From positions 3,223 to 67,222 of the forward strand of contig JAXDZV010000032.1 of NCBI GenBank assembly GCA_034086705.1: a stretch of DNA of 64,000 nucleotides, in the 5' to 3' direction. This stretch comes from UMGS1225 sp034086705 (GTDB lineage Bacteria; Bacillota; Clostridia; Oscillospirales; CAG-272). Position numbers and translations under genes: made by a program. Of the stretch, positions 41,171 to 50,788 are shown one piece after another. Under the pieces are notes generated by a model. The model did not search any database and was not told the DNA's origin. It was given only the letters and a program-made list of their open reading frames with translations. Position 1 is the stretch's first letter. Each line of letters opens with the position of its first letter.

Positions 41171-42976
41171 ATGGCGGACAGAGAGCATATTCGAAATTTT
41201 TCCATCATTGCACACATTGACCACGGAAAAAGCACACTGGCAGATCGACTTTTGGAACTGACAGATTCCGTTTCCGCACGGGATATGGAAGCCCAGCTTT
41301 TGGATAATATGGACATCGAGCGTGAGCGTGGCATTACCATCAAAGCACGTGCTGTGAAAATGAATTACCGTGCCGAAAACGGGGAAGTCTATGAGCTCAA
41401 TCTCATCGACACACCCGGCCACGTAGACTTTAGCTACGAAGTTTCCCGTTCTCTCAAAGCCTGCGAAGGAGCGCTGCTGGTTGTCGATGCTACACAGGGC
41501 ATCGAGGCACAGACATTGGCAAACGCCTATCTTGCCGCCGATACCGACCTTACCATTCTGCCGATCATCAACAAAATTGATCTGCCAAGCGCAGATGCAC
41601 CGCGGGTTCAGCGGGAAATTGAAGATGTGATCGGTATTGATGCACAGGATTGTCCCTGTGTCAGTGCAAAAGCAGGCATCGGGATTCGCGCGGTTTTGGA
41701 GCGGATTGTTCGCGATATTCCCTGTCCTGCCGGTGATGCACAGGCGCCGCTTCGGGCACTGATTTTTGACTCTTATTATGATTCCTACCTGGGTGTTGTC
41801 GTTGAGGTTCGGTTATTCGACGGTACGGTACGCGCAGGAGACCATATCCTCATGATGCACACCGGCGCCCAATTTGAGGTGGTTGAGGTAGGGTCTATGA
41901 GCGCGTTCGGCCTTTCCCCGGCAGAGTGTCTGCGTGCAGGAGAAGTCGGCTATATTACCGCCTCTATCAAAAGCGTACGAGATACACGTGTAGGAGATAC
42001 CGTCACCATTGCAGACGCCCCTTGCGCAGCACCGCTGCCGGGCTTTAAGCAGGCGCAGCCGATGGTCTTTTCCGGCATCTATCCCGCAGACGGTTCCAAA
42101 TATGCGGATTTGCGCGAAGCGTTGGAAAAACTGCAGCTTAACGACGCCGCGCTTACGTTTGAACAGGAAAGCTCCGCGGCGCTCGGATTCGGCTTTCGCT
42201 GCGGCTTTTTGGGGCTTTTGCATATGGAAATCGTTCAAGAACGGCTGGAGCGCGAATTTGACCTGGATCTGATCACCACCGCGCCAAGCGTCATTTATGA
42301 GTTGGAATTGCGTAACGGAGAGACGGTGCATATCGACAACCCGCTCAGCTTTCCCCCGCCGGATGAAATTGCACAAGCACGAGAGCCCATCATCCGTGCC
42401 GCTATCATTACCCCCACCGAATACGTCGGCGGCATCATGGAACTGTGCCAGCAGCGGCGCGGCACCTTCAAAGATATGAAATATGTGGATGCAGACCGTG
42501 CGGAATTACGTTACCTTTTGCCGCTGAACGAAGTAATTTATGATTTTTTTGATGCACTGAAGAGCCGCTCTCGCGGGTATGCCTCGCTGGACTATGAGCT
42601 GTGCGGCTATGAAAAATCCAACCTTGTTAAGCTGGATATTTTGCTTGCAGGCGAACCGGTTGATGCACTTTCTTTCATTGTCTTTGCAGATAACGCCTAT
42701 ACGCGCGCACGCAAAATGTGCGAAAAACTAAAAGAAAATATCCCGCGGCAACTGTTTGAAATTCCCGTACAGGCCGCGATCGGCGGAAAGGTAATTGCGC
42801 GGGAAACCGTTAAGGCAATGCGCAAGGACGTGCTTGCAAAATGCTACGGCGGTGACATTACGAGAAAGAAAAAACTGCTGGAAAAGCAAAAAGAAGGTAA
42901 AAAAAGAATGCGAAAATTCGGTACGGTGGAGGTTCCGCAGGAGGCCTTTATGGCAGTGCTGAAACTAGACGATTGA
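41171..42976 (+). CDS. lepA: Elongation factor 4 (LepA)
   Basis: Ribosome-dependent GTPase of 601 residues that back-translocates or remodels stalled ribosomes. Motifs are IIAHIDHGKSTLADRLL (G1), RGITIKARAV (G2), LIDTPGHVDFSYEV (G3), NKIDLPSA (G4) and the C-terminal KKKLLEKQKEGKKRMR tail typical of LepA. ATG 41171 has GAGGAAG upstream; the in-frame start at 41126 was rejected. It heads a long run with hemW directly after, the usual Firmicutes pairing. Confidence 0.97.
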   Translation: MADREHIRNFSIIAHIDHGKSTLADRLLELTDSVSARDMEAQLLDNMDIERERGITIKARAVKMNYRAENGEVYELNLIDTPGHVDFSYEVSRSLKACEGALLVVDATQGIEAQTLANAYLAADTDLTILPIINKIDLPSADAPRVQREIEDVIGIDAQDCPCVSAKAGIGIRAVLERIVRDIPCPAGDAQAPLRALIFDSYYDSYLGVVVEVRLFDGTVRAGDHILMMHTGAQFEVVEVGSMSAFGLSPAECLRAGEVGYITASIKSVRDTRVGDTVTIADAPCAAPLPGFKQAQPMVFSGIYPADGSKYADLREALEKLQLNDAALTFEQESSAALGFGFRCGFLGLLHMEIVQERLEREFDLDLITTAPSVIYELELRNGETVHIDNPLSFPPPDEIAQAREPIIRAAIITPTEYVGGIMELCQQRRGTFKDMKYVDADRAELRYLLPLNEVIYDFFDALKSRSRGYASLDYELCGYEKSNLVKLDILLAGEPVDALSFIVFADNAYTRARKMCEKLKENIPRQLFEIPVQAAIGGKVIARETVKAMRKDVLAKCYGGDITRKKKLLEKQKEGKKRMRKFGTVEVPQEAFMAVLKLDD

Positions 42977-42998
42977 GCAAGAAAGGAAGAATTGCACC

Positions 42999-44219
42999 AT
43001 GAAAAAACAAGAAGTATTCAAAAAACTGGGGCTCTATGTGCACATTCCCTTTTGCATCCATAAATGCGCATATTGTGATTTTTACTCGACCGATCGTTTC
43101 GGCCAAGACGGAGAGCATCCGCAAATCAAGGCATACTGCAAAGCGCTGCGCTACCATCTGCGCATGGTAGGGGAAAAGGTGACGGATTACGATGTGGATT
43201 CCGTCTATATCGGAGGCGGAACGCCGACGGCGCTCAGCAGTGCATTGCTGTGCAGTATTGTCAAAGAAATCAAAAACGATTATTACGAAGCCGACGCATT
43301 GGAATGGACTGTGGAATGCAATCCCGCCACCTCTGACTACGCCTCTTTGCGCCGCCTGCGCCGTTGCGGCGTCAACAGACTGTCTATCGGTCTGCAATCC
43401 GCCAATGCGCAGGAACTGACAGCGCTGGGCAGAATTCATACCAAAGAAGAATTTGAAGAAACCTTTTTTCAAGCACGGGATGCAGGCTTTGAAAATATCA
43501 ATGTCGATGTGATGTTCGGGATTCCGCATCAAACACAGGATTCCCTGCTGGAAACCCTGTCTTATATTGTTTCCCTGGAGCCTGAGCACATCTCGCTGTA
43601 TAATCTGATTTTAGAGGACGGAACTCCGCTGTTTAAAAAGCGGGAAAGCCTTGTATTGCCGGATGAAAACGAAGAATTTGCCATGTACCAGGCAGCGATT
43701 CGGTTTTTGGCGGAAAACGGGTATGCACAATACGAAATTTCCAATTTTGCCAAAGAGGGCTACCGTTGTCGCCATAACTTACGCTACTGGCAGGGAGAAG
43801 AATATCTCGGCTTTGGCCCGGCAGCGCATTCTTATTATGCCGGCCACCGCTTTGCCATAGCGAAAGACACAGAGCAGTACATACAAATCATGCGCGGCAA
43901 GCCCAAACAGCTTCCTGCAGACCTGCTCAGTGAAAATGAGCGCATCCACCGCCGCGATGAACTGATCGAATACATCATGCTGCGGTTACGGCTTTGTGAA
44001 GGAATAGACTGCGCTGATTTTGCCGCTCGCTTTTCCGGTGATTTTGAAGCAATCTTCGGCAAAAAGTGTGCAGTATACGTCAAGCACGGTTTTATGCAGC
44101 ACCAGGACAACCGCTATGCACTGACGCCAAAGGGCATGTTTGTCAGCAACACCATTATTTCTTCTTTGTTCCCGGATTCTGTGCTGGAAAAAAGTTTGAA
44201 GAAAGGACCCCGTTACTGA
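42999..44219 (+). CDS. hemW: HemW-type radical SAM protein (coproporphyrinogen oxidase-like heme chaperone)
   Basis: A 406-residue radical SAM protein. The cluster motif is IPFCIHKCAYCDFYS (CxxxCxxC), followed by YIGGGTPTALS and LSIGLQSANAQEL. The RCRHNLRYWQGEEYLGFGP block has the HNxxYW signature of HemW, proposed to hold and transfer heme, and true HemN lacks it. It starts 22 bp after lepA. Its last base is shared with the ATG of the next gene. Confidence 0.94.
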   Translation: MKKQEVFKKLGLYVHIPFCIHKCAYCDFYSTDRFGQDGEHPQIKAYCKALRYHLRMVGEKVTDYDVDSVYIGGGTPTALSSALLCSIVKEIKNDYYEADALEWTVECNPATSDYASLRRLRRCGVNRLSIGLQSANAQELTALGRIHTKEEFEETFFQARDAGFENINVDVMFGIPHQTQDSLLETLSYIVSLEPEHISLYNLILEDGTPLFKKRESLVLPDENEEFAMYQAAIRFLAENGYAQYEISNFAKEGYRCRHNLRYWQGEEYLGFGPAAHSYYAGHRFAIAKDTEQYIQIMRGKPKQLPADLLSENERIHRRDELIEYIMLRLRLCEGIDCADFAARFSGDFEAIFGKKCAVYVKHGFMQHQDNRYALTPKGMFVSNTIISSLFPDSVLEKSLKKGPRY

Positions 44220-44659
44220 TGGCAAAAGAGCTTCCCGCGCGCAACGCAAAAAAGCAGAAAAAGCCGTTTCCATGGGGCAAGGCTCTGTGTTTTTTGCTGC
44301 TTATCGGCGGATATTTCGCGCTGTACAAACTGATTATGCCGTTTTTCCCGTGGATTATGTATATCAACAGCGGCGCTGCGGCACTGCTGCTTGTCGCATT
44401 TTACATCGTCAATCAGGGCTTTTCGGCAAAGCCCGTGAAGGCATCCGATTTGCCGCGCGAATGGACACGGGAAAAGCGTGAACAGTATGCAGCACAGAGT
44501 GCTCGGCGTAAAAAAGCCGGCCGGGTTCTGCTGTACATTTTGGTACCCATGCTGTTTGCCATTTTGCTCGATTATCTCTTTTATTATCTCTATGAATCGC
44601 CCGGTGCACCGTTCTACCCAGAGCAAACGGCTTGCCTTGCCGGATGGCGGTGCCTATGA
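44219..44659 (+). CDS. Membrane protein of unknown function
   Basis: A 146-residue protein with a basic N-terminus (RNAKKQKK) and three hydrophobic helices: ALCFLLLIGGYFALYKLIM, AAALLLVAFYIVNQ and LLYILVPMLFAILLDYLFYYLY. The loop between helices 2 and 3 is charged. The ATG overlaps the hemW stop (TGATG), so it is probably co-translated. It may overlap the rsmG start by a few bases. No family recognised. Confidence 0.7.
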   Translation: MAKELPARNAKKQKKPFPWGKALCFLLLIGGYFALYKLIMPFFPWIMYINSGAAALLLVAFYIVNQGFSAKPVKASDLPREWTREKREQYAAQSARRKKAGRVLLYILVPMLFAILLDYLFYYLYESPGAPFYPEQTACLAGWRCL

Positions 44660-45432
44660 CAGCACGCGAGGATACGGCGCCCATAACATATGCGGCGTTT
44701 GCTGCGGAAATAGCATCTGTGTTTTCTGCCAATGCACTGGCTTTGCCGGATTCCGCACAAACAGAGCAACTTTATACGCTGTTATGCCTTTTGGACCGGG
44801 CAAACCGGCATATGAATCTAACAGCCATCCGGGATGCGCACGGTGTTTTGGTACGCCATTTTGCAGACTGTGCACTGGCAGCGCCCTGCTTTCCAACGCA
44901 CGCCCTGGTTGCTGATATCGGCGCAGGCGCGGGCTTTCCAACACTCCCGTTGGCCATTTTGCGTCCGGACTTACAATGGGTCGCCGTGGATGCAACTGCA
45001 AAACGTGTAGAATATGTGCGACAGAGCGCACAAGCGCTTTCTTTGCACCGTGTCAGTGCCGTGTGTGCGCGGGCAGAAGCGCTGGGGCATGCTTCCTCTT
45101 TTCGAGAAAGCTTTGACGCGGTCTGCGCCAGAGCTGTGGCACGTATGCATATACTGTGTGAGCTGTGTCTGCCTCTTTGCCGGGTCGGTGGTGTCTTTCT
45201 CGCCATGAAAGGAAAGAACGCCCTGCAGGAATGGGATCAGGCGGCGCACGGAGCAACACTTTTAGGCGGCACACTGCATAAAGACCATACTTTGTATCTG
45301 TATGATCCCAACTGCTCTGCCGCAGAGCCGGACGCCTGTGCCGCACGACATGTGCTGTGCATTGCAAAAACCGCGCCGACCCCTCCGCTTTATCCGCGCG
45401 CCTACGGCAGCATTGTCAAAAAACCGCTTTAG
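44656..45432 (+). CDS. rsmG: 16S rRNA (guanine(527)-N(7))-methyltransferase RsmG
   Basis: Methylates G527 of 16S rRNA, the site linked to streptomycin sensitivity. The SAM site is VADIGAGAGFPTLPLAIL with LQWVAVDATAKRVEYV after it, and the family's MNLTAIRD and VCARAVARMHILCEL blocks are present. About 258 residues. The start is uncertain: ATG 44656 is chosen, but ATG 44644 and TTG 44632 are in frame. rsmG normally sits near mnmE/mnmG; here it lies in the lepA run. Confidence 0.92.
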   Translation: MTAREDTAPITYAAFAAEIASVFSANALALPDSAQTEQLYTLLCLLDRANRHMNLTAIRDAHGVLVRHFADCALAAPCFPTHALVADIGAGAGFPTLPLAILRPDLQWVAVDATAKRVEYVRQSAQALSLHRVSAVCARAEALGHASSFRESFDAVCARAVARMHILCELCLPLCRVGGVFLAMKGKNALQEWDQAAHGATLLGGTLHKDHTLYLYDPNCSAAEPDACAARHVLCIAKTAPTPPLYPRAYGSIVKKPL

Positions 45433-45450
45433 GAGCAGAAGGGCTGAAAA

Positions 45451-46305
45451 ATGATCACCGAATTCATGCAAAAAAGCCAATCTGGCGTAGTCTATTATGA
45501 GGACCCCAAGCTGGGCGATTCCGCCTTGCGGCATGGCTTTGCCACGCGAAAAGGCGGCGTAAGCACCGCACCGCACCTTGCTTCGATGAATCTCGGCTTT
45601 TTCCGCGGAGAGCCACAAGCAATCACGCAGGAAAACCATGCCCGCTTTGCAGCGGGGCTGGGAATTCCTCCTGCGCAGCTTGTCTTTGCCAATCAAACCC
45701 ATACCCACACTGTTTATACTGTAACAGCAGCACACCACGGGGTCGGCGTCACAAAGCCACCCGTATATTTGCCCGGCACCGACCCGCAGGATCCCGTCAA
45801 CGAAGTGGATGCGCTTGTCACAGCGCAGCCCGGTGTTGCCCTCGGAATCCGAGTTGCAGACTGTGTACCGCTTTTGTTCTACGATCCGGTAGCACACATA
45901 ATCGGGGCTGCACACGCAGGCTGGCGCGGCACACTGGATCACATTGCCCCACTGACACTGTATACCATGGAAGAAGCCGGCGCACATGCACCGGATGTTC
46001 GTGTTGCCATTGGGCCTTCGATCGGCGCATGCTGCTATACGGTGGATCACGCCTTTTATGAAAAGTTTTTACAACAGCTCGGCACGCAAATTTGTGCCGC
46101 AGCCTTTTCCGACACAGACACCGCACATCCACGCGTTTCGCTGGCGCGTATCAATGAAGAACTTTTAACGGAGGCTGGTGTGCTTCCGGAGCATATCCAT
46201 ACCACCTCGCTTTGCACGTGTTGCTCCCCGGCAATTTTTCATTCGCACCGGGCCACCGGCGGCAAACGCGGTACAGGTGGTGCGCTGATTTGGATGCAAC
46301 CGTAA
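45451..46305 (+). CDS. pgeF: Peptidoglycan editing factor PgeF (YfiH, multicopper-type fold)
   Basis: A 284-residue protein of the YfiH/DUF152 family that hydrolyses wrongly built UDP-MurNAc-dipeptides in other bacteria. Diagnostic blocks are FANQTHTHTVYTV (His), RVADCVPLLFYDP (Cys), IGAAHAGWRGTLDHI (His) and IGACCYTVDHAFYE. The two His and one Cys are the usual metal-site residues. A GGAGCAGAAGGG stretch lies upstream of the ATG. Confidence 0.93.
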   Translation: MITEFMQKSQSGVVYYEDPKLGDSALRHGFATRKGGVSTAPHLASMNLGFFRGEPQAITQENHARFAAGLGIPPAQLVFANQTHTHTVYTVTAAHHGVGVTKPPVYLPGTDPQDPVNEVDALVTAQPGVALGIRVADCVPLLFYDPVAHIIGAAHAGWRGTLDHIAPLTLYTMEEAGAHAPDVRVAIGPSIGACCYTVDHAFYEKFLQQLGTQICAAAFSDTDTAHPRVSLARINEELLTEAGVLPEHIHTTSLCTCCSPAIFHSHRATGGKRGTGGALIWMQP

Positions 46306-46415
46306 GGCGCGCATCCCCCTCTCTGCCAGTAAAAGAAAAATAAACCACACATTTTCGCAGCACAGCAACCGCTTTGTTTGTTGGGATTGTCTGTGCAAAC
46401 TTGGGAGGAAGTGCC

Positions 46416-47702
46416 ATGCAGCCCTTGGCAGAACTTTTACGGCCGCGTACTTTTGATGAAATGGTCGGTCAGACGGCTTTGGTCGGAGAAAACGGAGTTC
46501 TGCGCCGCTTTGCAAAGACCGCCCGTTTTTCCAATATGATTTTCTACGGGCCACCCGGTGTGGGAAAAACAACCGCGGCCGCCATTTTGGCAAGTGCAAC
46601 GGAAAAGCAGCTACACCGCCTCAATGCTACCACCGCCACCTTGGCAGACATCCGCGAGGTCATTGCCTCCACCGCAACGGTTTTCGGCAGCGGCGGCGTG
46701 TTGCTGTATTTGGATGAAATACAATATTTTAACAAAAAACAACAGCAGTCTTTGCTTGAATTTCTGGAAGACGGCCGCATTACACTAATCGCGTCTACCA
46801 CGGAAAACCCATACTTTTATATTTATCCGGCGCTTCTTTCCCGCTGCGCCGTGTTTGAGTTCAAGCCGCTCACACAGACAGACATTTGCCCTGCGCTGCA
46901 GCGTGGGCTTTCGAAGCTGTGTGCTCTGTATGGGGAAAAAACAGCATCTTCGGAGGTGCTGCAAACCATCGCGGCCGGCTGCGGCGGCGATGTTCGCCGG
47001 GCGCTTGGAATTTTGGAGAACGCCTACCACAGTGCATCGGAACAGATCACTCCAGAGCAAGTGGAGCTGTTTTTGCCCGCCGTGCTTTCTGCCTTTGACC
47101 GCGACGGCGACGGGCACTATGATCTGCTCTCCGGCTTGCAAAAATCCATTCGCGGATCCGACCCGGATGCAGCATTGTTTTACCTTGCAAAGCTGCTGGA
47201 GGGTGGCGATTTGCTCAGTGCCTGTCGCAGGCTGCAGGTTATCGCTTCCGAAGATATCGGCCTTGCTTATCCATTGGCGGCAGTTGTTACACAGAGTTGC
47301 GTGCAGGCAGCGCGAGAACTGGGATTGCCGGAGGCCTCGATTCCACTGGCACACGCCACTGCTTTGTTGGCAACCGCTCCGAAATCCAACGCGGCCAACG
47401 CCGCTTACTGCGCAGCAGCGGCAGACGCGCGCGCGGGGCTTGGCAATGAGTTGCCTCCCGCCATCCGTGACGCGCACTATCCCGGCGCACAAGCTCTGGG
47501 ACGCGGGCAGGGATACCAGTACCCGCATGACTTCCCAAATCACTATGTCGCACAGCGCTATTTGCCGCTGGATCTCGGGCAGCGACAGTATTTTACCTTC
47601 GGTGACAGCAAACAGGAACAGGCGGCCGCCGCCTACGCGCAGGCGATCCGTACCCAGTGTGAGGAACCGCCGTCTGCACCGCAAAATAAAAAGAAACAAT
47701 AG
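46416..47702 (+). CDS. rarA: Replication-associated recombination protein RarA (AAA+ ATPase)
   Basis: A 428-residue AAA+ ATPase of the RarA/MgsA/WRNIP1 family acting at stalled replication forks. It begins MQPLAELLRPRTFDEMVGQ, has Walker A FYGPPGVGKTTAA, Walker B LLYLDEIQYFNKKQQQ, sensor 1 IASTTENPYF, and the C-terminal tetramerisation region with YPHDFPNHYVAQRYLP. ATG 46416 follows GGGAGGAA, so the in-frame ATG at 46374 was rejected. Confidence 0.95.
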   Translation: MQPLAELLRPRTFDEMVGQTALVGENGVLRRFAKTARFSNMIFYGPPGVGKTTAAAILASATEKQLHRLNATTATLADIREVIASTATVFGSGGVLLYLDEIQYFNKKQQQSLLEFLEDGRITLIASTTENPYFYIYPALLSRCAVFEFKPLTQTDICPALQRGLSKLCALYGEKTASSEVLQTIAAGCGGDVRRALGILENAYHSASEQITPEQVELFLPAVLSAFDRDGDGHYDLLSGLQKSIRGSDPDAALFYLAKLLEGGDLLSACRRLQVIASEDIGLAYPLAAVVTQSCVQAARELGLPEASIPLAHATALLATAPKSNAANAAYCAAAADARAGLGNELPPAIRDAHYPGAQALGRGQGYQYPHDFPNHYVAQRYLPLDLGQRQYFTFGDSKQEQAAAAYAQAIRTQCEEPPSAPQNKKKQ

Positions 47703-47716
47703 GGGGAGGAATCTGT

Positions 47717-49408
47717 ATGCAAAAATTTTCTGCCATCGAATACCACCGTCCGGATCTGGCGCAGATCCACGCACTAATCGATCAGACCGCCCAAATTTTG
47801 CGCACCGCACCCGATGCCGAACACGCGCTTGCGGCGTTCACCGACTATCGCACACAAAGTGCGGCTTTTGAAACCATGTATTCCGTTGCCCAGATCCGCA
47901 GTACCATGGACACAACCGACCCGTTTTATGAAGCGGAAATGAATTTCTTCCATGAAAATCTGCCTGCGTTGTCCGTACGGGAAAAAACAGTCACGCAGGC
48001 AGTGCTTACCAGCCCGTTTCGCGACGCTTTTGCGCAGCACTTCGGTACGCCTTGGCTGCGCAGATTAGAATCGGCCCAGCGACTGGCAGACGAAGCAATT
48101 ATTCCCGAACAGATCGAACAAGCTAAGCTTGAACAGGCCTATGCCAAAACGGTTGCCGGCTGTTCGGTTTCCTTCCGAGGAGAAACCTGTAATTTTTATG
48201 CTTTGCTGCGCCATATGCAAAATCCAGACCGCTCCATACGGCGTGCGGCTTTTACGGCATGGAGCGAACTGTACCGCAGCGTTTCGGATACACTGGATGA
48301 GCAATACAGCGCATTGGTGCAATTACGCTGCCGTATGGCACAAAAGCTTGGATATCCCAGCTATATTGAAATGGCATATGAGATGCACGGTAGATACGAT
48401 TACTCCCCCGCAAACATTGCCGCCTTCCGCGATGAGGTACGTCGCGTCATTACACCAGTGTGTACAGAACTGTTCGAGCAACAGCGTCGCCGTTTGCATG
48501 TTGACAGGCTGCATTGGTATGACGAAGCACTCGTCTTTCCGCAGGGCAACCCGGTCCCCCGCGGCACAGTTGCGCAACTTTTAGATGCCGCGCAAAAAAT
48601 GTACCGGGCACTCTCTGTGCAAACCGGCGAGTTTTTCGATTTCATGAAGCAATATGAGCTGTTTGACCTACCCAGCCGGCCCGGCAAACACATGGGCGGC
48701 TATTGTTCCTATCTACCCTCGCTCAATGCGCCGTTTATCTTTTCCAACTTTAACGGAACCAGCGCAGACGTAGATGTGCTGACACATGAAGCCGGGCACG
48801 CCTTTGCCTCCTTCACAGCAGCAAAATTTGTACCGCTGTCTGATCTGATTTGGTCCACCAACGAAATCAACGAAATTCACTCCATGACCATGGAACTGTT
48901 TACCTACCCCTGGATGGATCTATTTTTCGGCGAACAGGCAGAGCGGTATTGCTATGCGCATCTTTGCCAGTGCTTGTGTGTGATTCCATATCTGTGCTGT
49001 GTGGATGAATTTCAGCACAAAGTATTTGAAAACCCCGCTATGACTCCTGCACAACGCCGCGCCGCATGGAGACAAAGCGAGCAGAGCCTGATGCCCTGGC
49101 GTGATTATGAGGGCAGCGACTTTTTGCAAAGTGGCGGGTTCTGGATGCAAAAGCAGCATATTTTTCTTTATCCGTTTTATTATATCGATTACGCACTGGC
49201 GCAGCTTTGTGCCTTTTCTCTCTTTGATGCTTATCAAACAGATCGACAAGCCGCATGGCAGCGCTATCTTGCGCTGTGCCGCGCCGGCGGAACAATGGGA
49301 TACTTCCAAACGCTGCAAAGCGCCGGGCTTACGCCGTTGTTTCAGCCTGGTGCGATAGAGGCGGCGGTGATACCAATCGCGCGGCAACTACTGCGCGCAA
49401 ATCTATGA
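47717..49408 (+). CDS. M3 family oligoendopeptidase (PepF-like)
   Basis: A 563-residue zinc oligopeptidase. The HExxH motif is in DVLTHEAGHAFASF and the third ligand Glu in NEINEIHSMTMELF. N-terminal all-helical domain and a late FYYIDYALAQLCAF block match the M3B group. It degrades short peptides in the cytoplasm. Its stop overlaps the pncC start (ATGA). A GGGGGAGGA site precedes it. Confidence 0.94.
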   Translation: MQKFSAIEYHRPDLAQIHALIDQTAQILRTAPDAEHALAAFTDYRTQSAAFETMYSVAQIRSTMDTTDPFYEAEMNFFHENLPALSVREKTVTQAVLTSPFRDAFAQHFGTPWLRRLESAQRLADEAIIPEQIEQAKLEQAYAKTVAGCSVSFRGETCNFYALLRHMQNPDRSIRRAAFTAWSELYRSVSDTLDEQYSALVQLRCRMAQKLGYPSYIEMAYEMHGRYDYSPANIAAFRDEVRRVITPVCTELFEQQRRRLHVDRLHWYDEALVFPQGNPVPRGTVAQLLDAAQKMYRALSVQTGEFFDFMKQYELFDLPSRPGKHMGGYCSYLPSLNAPFIFSNFNGTSADVDVLTHEAGHAFASFTAAKFVPLSDLIWSTNEINEIHSMTMELFTYPWMDLFFGEQAERYCYAHLCQCLCVIPYLCCVDEFQHKVFENPAMTPAQRRAAWRQSEQSLMPWRDYEGSDFLQSGGFWMQKQHIFLYPFYYIDYALAQLCAFSLFDAYQTDRQAAWQRYLALCRAGGTMGYFQTLQSAGLTPLFQPGAIEAAVIPIARQLLRANL

Positions 49409-49983
49409 ATACCTCGCAGAAAAATATGCAGCTGATGCCAAGTCTTTCTTTGTCCCGCAGCGCTGTTCTTGCACTTGCGGCGCGCGGCATGACCGTGGCA
49501 ACGGCAGAATCCTGCACCGGCGGATGGATTGCCGCAAGCCTGACGGATATTCCCGGTTGCTCTGCCGTTTTGGACGGCTGCGCCGTCACCTACGCTAACC
49601 GCATCAAAGAGCAACTTTGCGGCGTTAGCCCAGACACGCTGCGTCAATTCGGCGCTGTCAGCCCGCAGACCGCGCAACAGATGGCGCAGGGCATCCGCAA
49701 AACCATGGCATCGTCTGTGGGGCTGGCAAGCACCGGCATCGCCGGACCGGGCGGCGGCAGTACAGAAAAGCCGGTTGGTCTGGTATATATCGCTTGTGCC
49801 AGCGAAAACCGCTGCCTGTTTCGGAAGTTACTTCTCCATGCAGACGCCTCCATTGCGCGCAGGGCAGAGGAGACGCCGGAGCAGGCAGCGCGCCGCAGCA
49901 TCCGGATGCAGGCAACCGACGCCGCACTGGAACTGCTGCTCACATTTTTACAAAATGAACCGGAAAGGAAAGAAAAGCTATGA
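49405..49983 (+). CDS. pncC: CinA-type nicotinamide-nucleotide amidohydrolase (PncC domain)
   Basis: A 192-residue protein equal to the C-terminal CinA domain alone. Motifs are TVATAESCTGGWIAASLTD, the nucleophile Ser in ESCTGG, VTYANRIKEQLCGV and STGIAGPGGGSTEKPVGLVY. It deamidates NMN in pyridine-nucleotide recycling. The N-terminal molybdopterin-binding domain of full CinA is absent. It overlaps pepF by 4 bp and the next gene by 4 bp. Confidence 0.92.
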   Translation: MNTSQKNMQLMPSLSLSRSAVLALAARGMTVATAESCTGGWIAASLTDIPGCSAVLDGCAVTYANRIKEQLCGVSPDTLRQFGAVSPQTAQQMAQGIRKTMASSVGLASTGIAGPGGGSTEKPVGLVYIACASENRCLFRKLLLHADASIARRAEETPEQAARRSIRMQATDAALELLLTFLQNEPERKEKL

Positions 49984-50672
49984 AAACTTGCAACACGTGC
50001 GGAAAAGAAATTGCCAACGACGCCCGCTTTTGTACCTATTGCGGCGCCTTAACCGCACAAAATGCCGCCACCACGCAAACCGAGCCGCAGCAAAGCACAC
50101 CGCAACAGAGTGCGCCGCAACAGAGCGCACCGCAACAGAGCGCACCGCAACAGAGCGCGCCGCAGCAAAGTGCGCCGCAGCAAAGTGCACCGCAACAGAG
50201 TGCGCCGCAGCAAAGTGCACCGCAACAGAGCGTGCCGCAGCAAAGTGCACCGCAACAGAGCGCGCCGCAGCAAAGTGCACCGCAAAGCACTGCTATGCCG
50301 GACTATCCGGCCGCTCCCGCCGCACCTGCTAAGCAGGCAATCTCCTATCGGGGTGCGCCGATGTCGTATGCACAGCAAAATTTTTCCTCGGCCTATCGTC
50401 CGCTTGGTGCGTGGGCATATTTCGGTCTCTCCCTATTGTTCAGCGTTCCGCTGGTTGGTTTTATCTTTATGATTGTTTTTGCCTGCGACGACAGCGCCAT
50501 CAATCGACGCAACTTTGCCCGCAGCTACCTGATTCGCCTTTGCTTCGTGGTGCTCGGCTTGCTTATCATCGGGGGACTGTTATTCTGCTTGATAGATCGT
50601 TTTGCAATCTTCGGCAATTTTCCGCTTTATCATTCCGGGGTTTCACATGCCTTTCAAAGCAGTCTTTTTTAA
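49980..50672 (+). CDS. Zinc-ribbon membrane protein with PQQSA repeats
   Basis: A 230-residue protein. Residues 1-25 form a zinc ribbon (CNTCGKEIANDARFCTYCG). Residues 36-100 are 13 tandem PQQSA units (one ends in T, one in V), a flexible linker. Then come two hydrophobic helices: FGLSLLFSVPLVGFIFMIVFACD and LCFVVLGLLIIGGLLFCLI. The start overlaps pncC. The topology suggests a cytoplasmic zinc ribbon on a flexible stalk tied to the membrane. Function unknown. Homologues with the same ribbon-plus-helices plan, but a shorter linker, occur in clostridia. Confidence 0.85.
   Translation: MKTCNTCGKEIANDARFCTYCGALTAQNAATTQTEPQQSTPQQSAPQQSAPQQSAPQQSAPQQSAPQQSAPQQSAPQQSAPQQSVPQQSAPQQSAPQQSAPQSTAMPDYPAAPAAPAKQAISYRGAPMSYAQQNFSSAYRPLGAWAYFGLSLLFSVPLVGFIFMIVFACDDSAINRRNFARSYLIRLCFVVLGLLIIGGLLFCLIDRFAIFGNFPLYHSGVSHAFQSSLF
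50085..50279 (+). repeat. 13 tandem copies of a 15-bp unit (PQQSA codons)
   Basis: Consecutive 15-bp units of the form CCGCAACAGAGCGCA, in two main variants (CCGCAACAG... and CCGCAGCAA...) that alternate toward the 3' end. All differences are synonymous except a Thr in unit 1 and a Val in unit 10. The pattern suggests expansion by slippage or recombination. Confidence 0.95.
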
Positions 50673-50694
50673 CCGAGTTTCACCGTGTCGCGTC

Positions 50695-50723
50695 TTGACG
50701 TGCGACCCGTTTTGTTGTATGAT
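50695..50723 (+). promoter_or_regulatory. Promoter of the M24/ASRT/deacetylase operon
   Basis: TTGACG (50695-50700) and TATGAT (50718-50723) with 17-bp spacing, 66 bases before the ATG at 50789. Confidence 0.75.
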
Positions 50724-50788
50724 AAGGTCTATATAAGTGCGGCCGCCCTGCGCCGCATACAGGCAGGGAGAAAGATGAGGATATAGCA

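Noticed and set aside
46785..47810. 341-residue minus-strand and 338-residue plus-strand frames within rarA
   Set aside because: Both are shadows of rarA; rarA has Walker A/B and normal length.
50036..50290. Minus-strand frame of Cys-Gly-Ala-Leu repeats
   Set aside because: It is the antisense of the PQQSA repeat tract and has no independent support.
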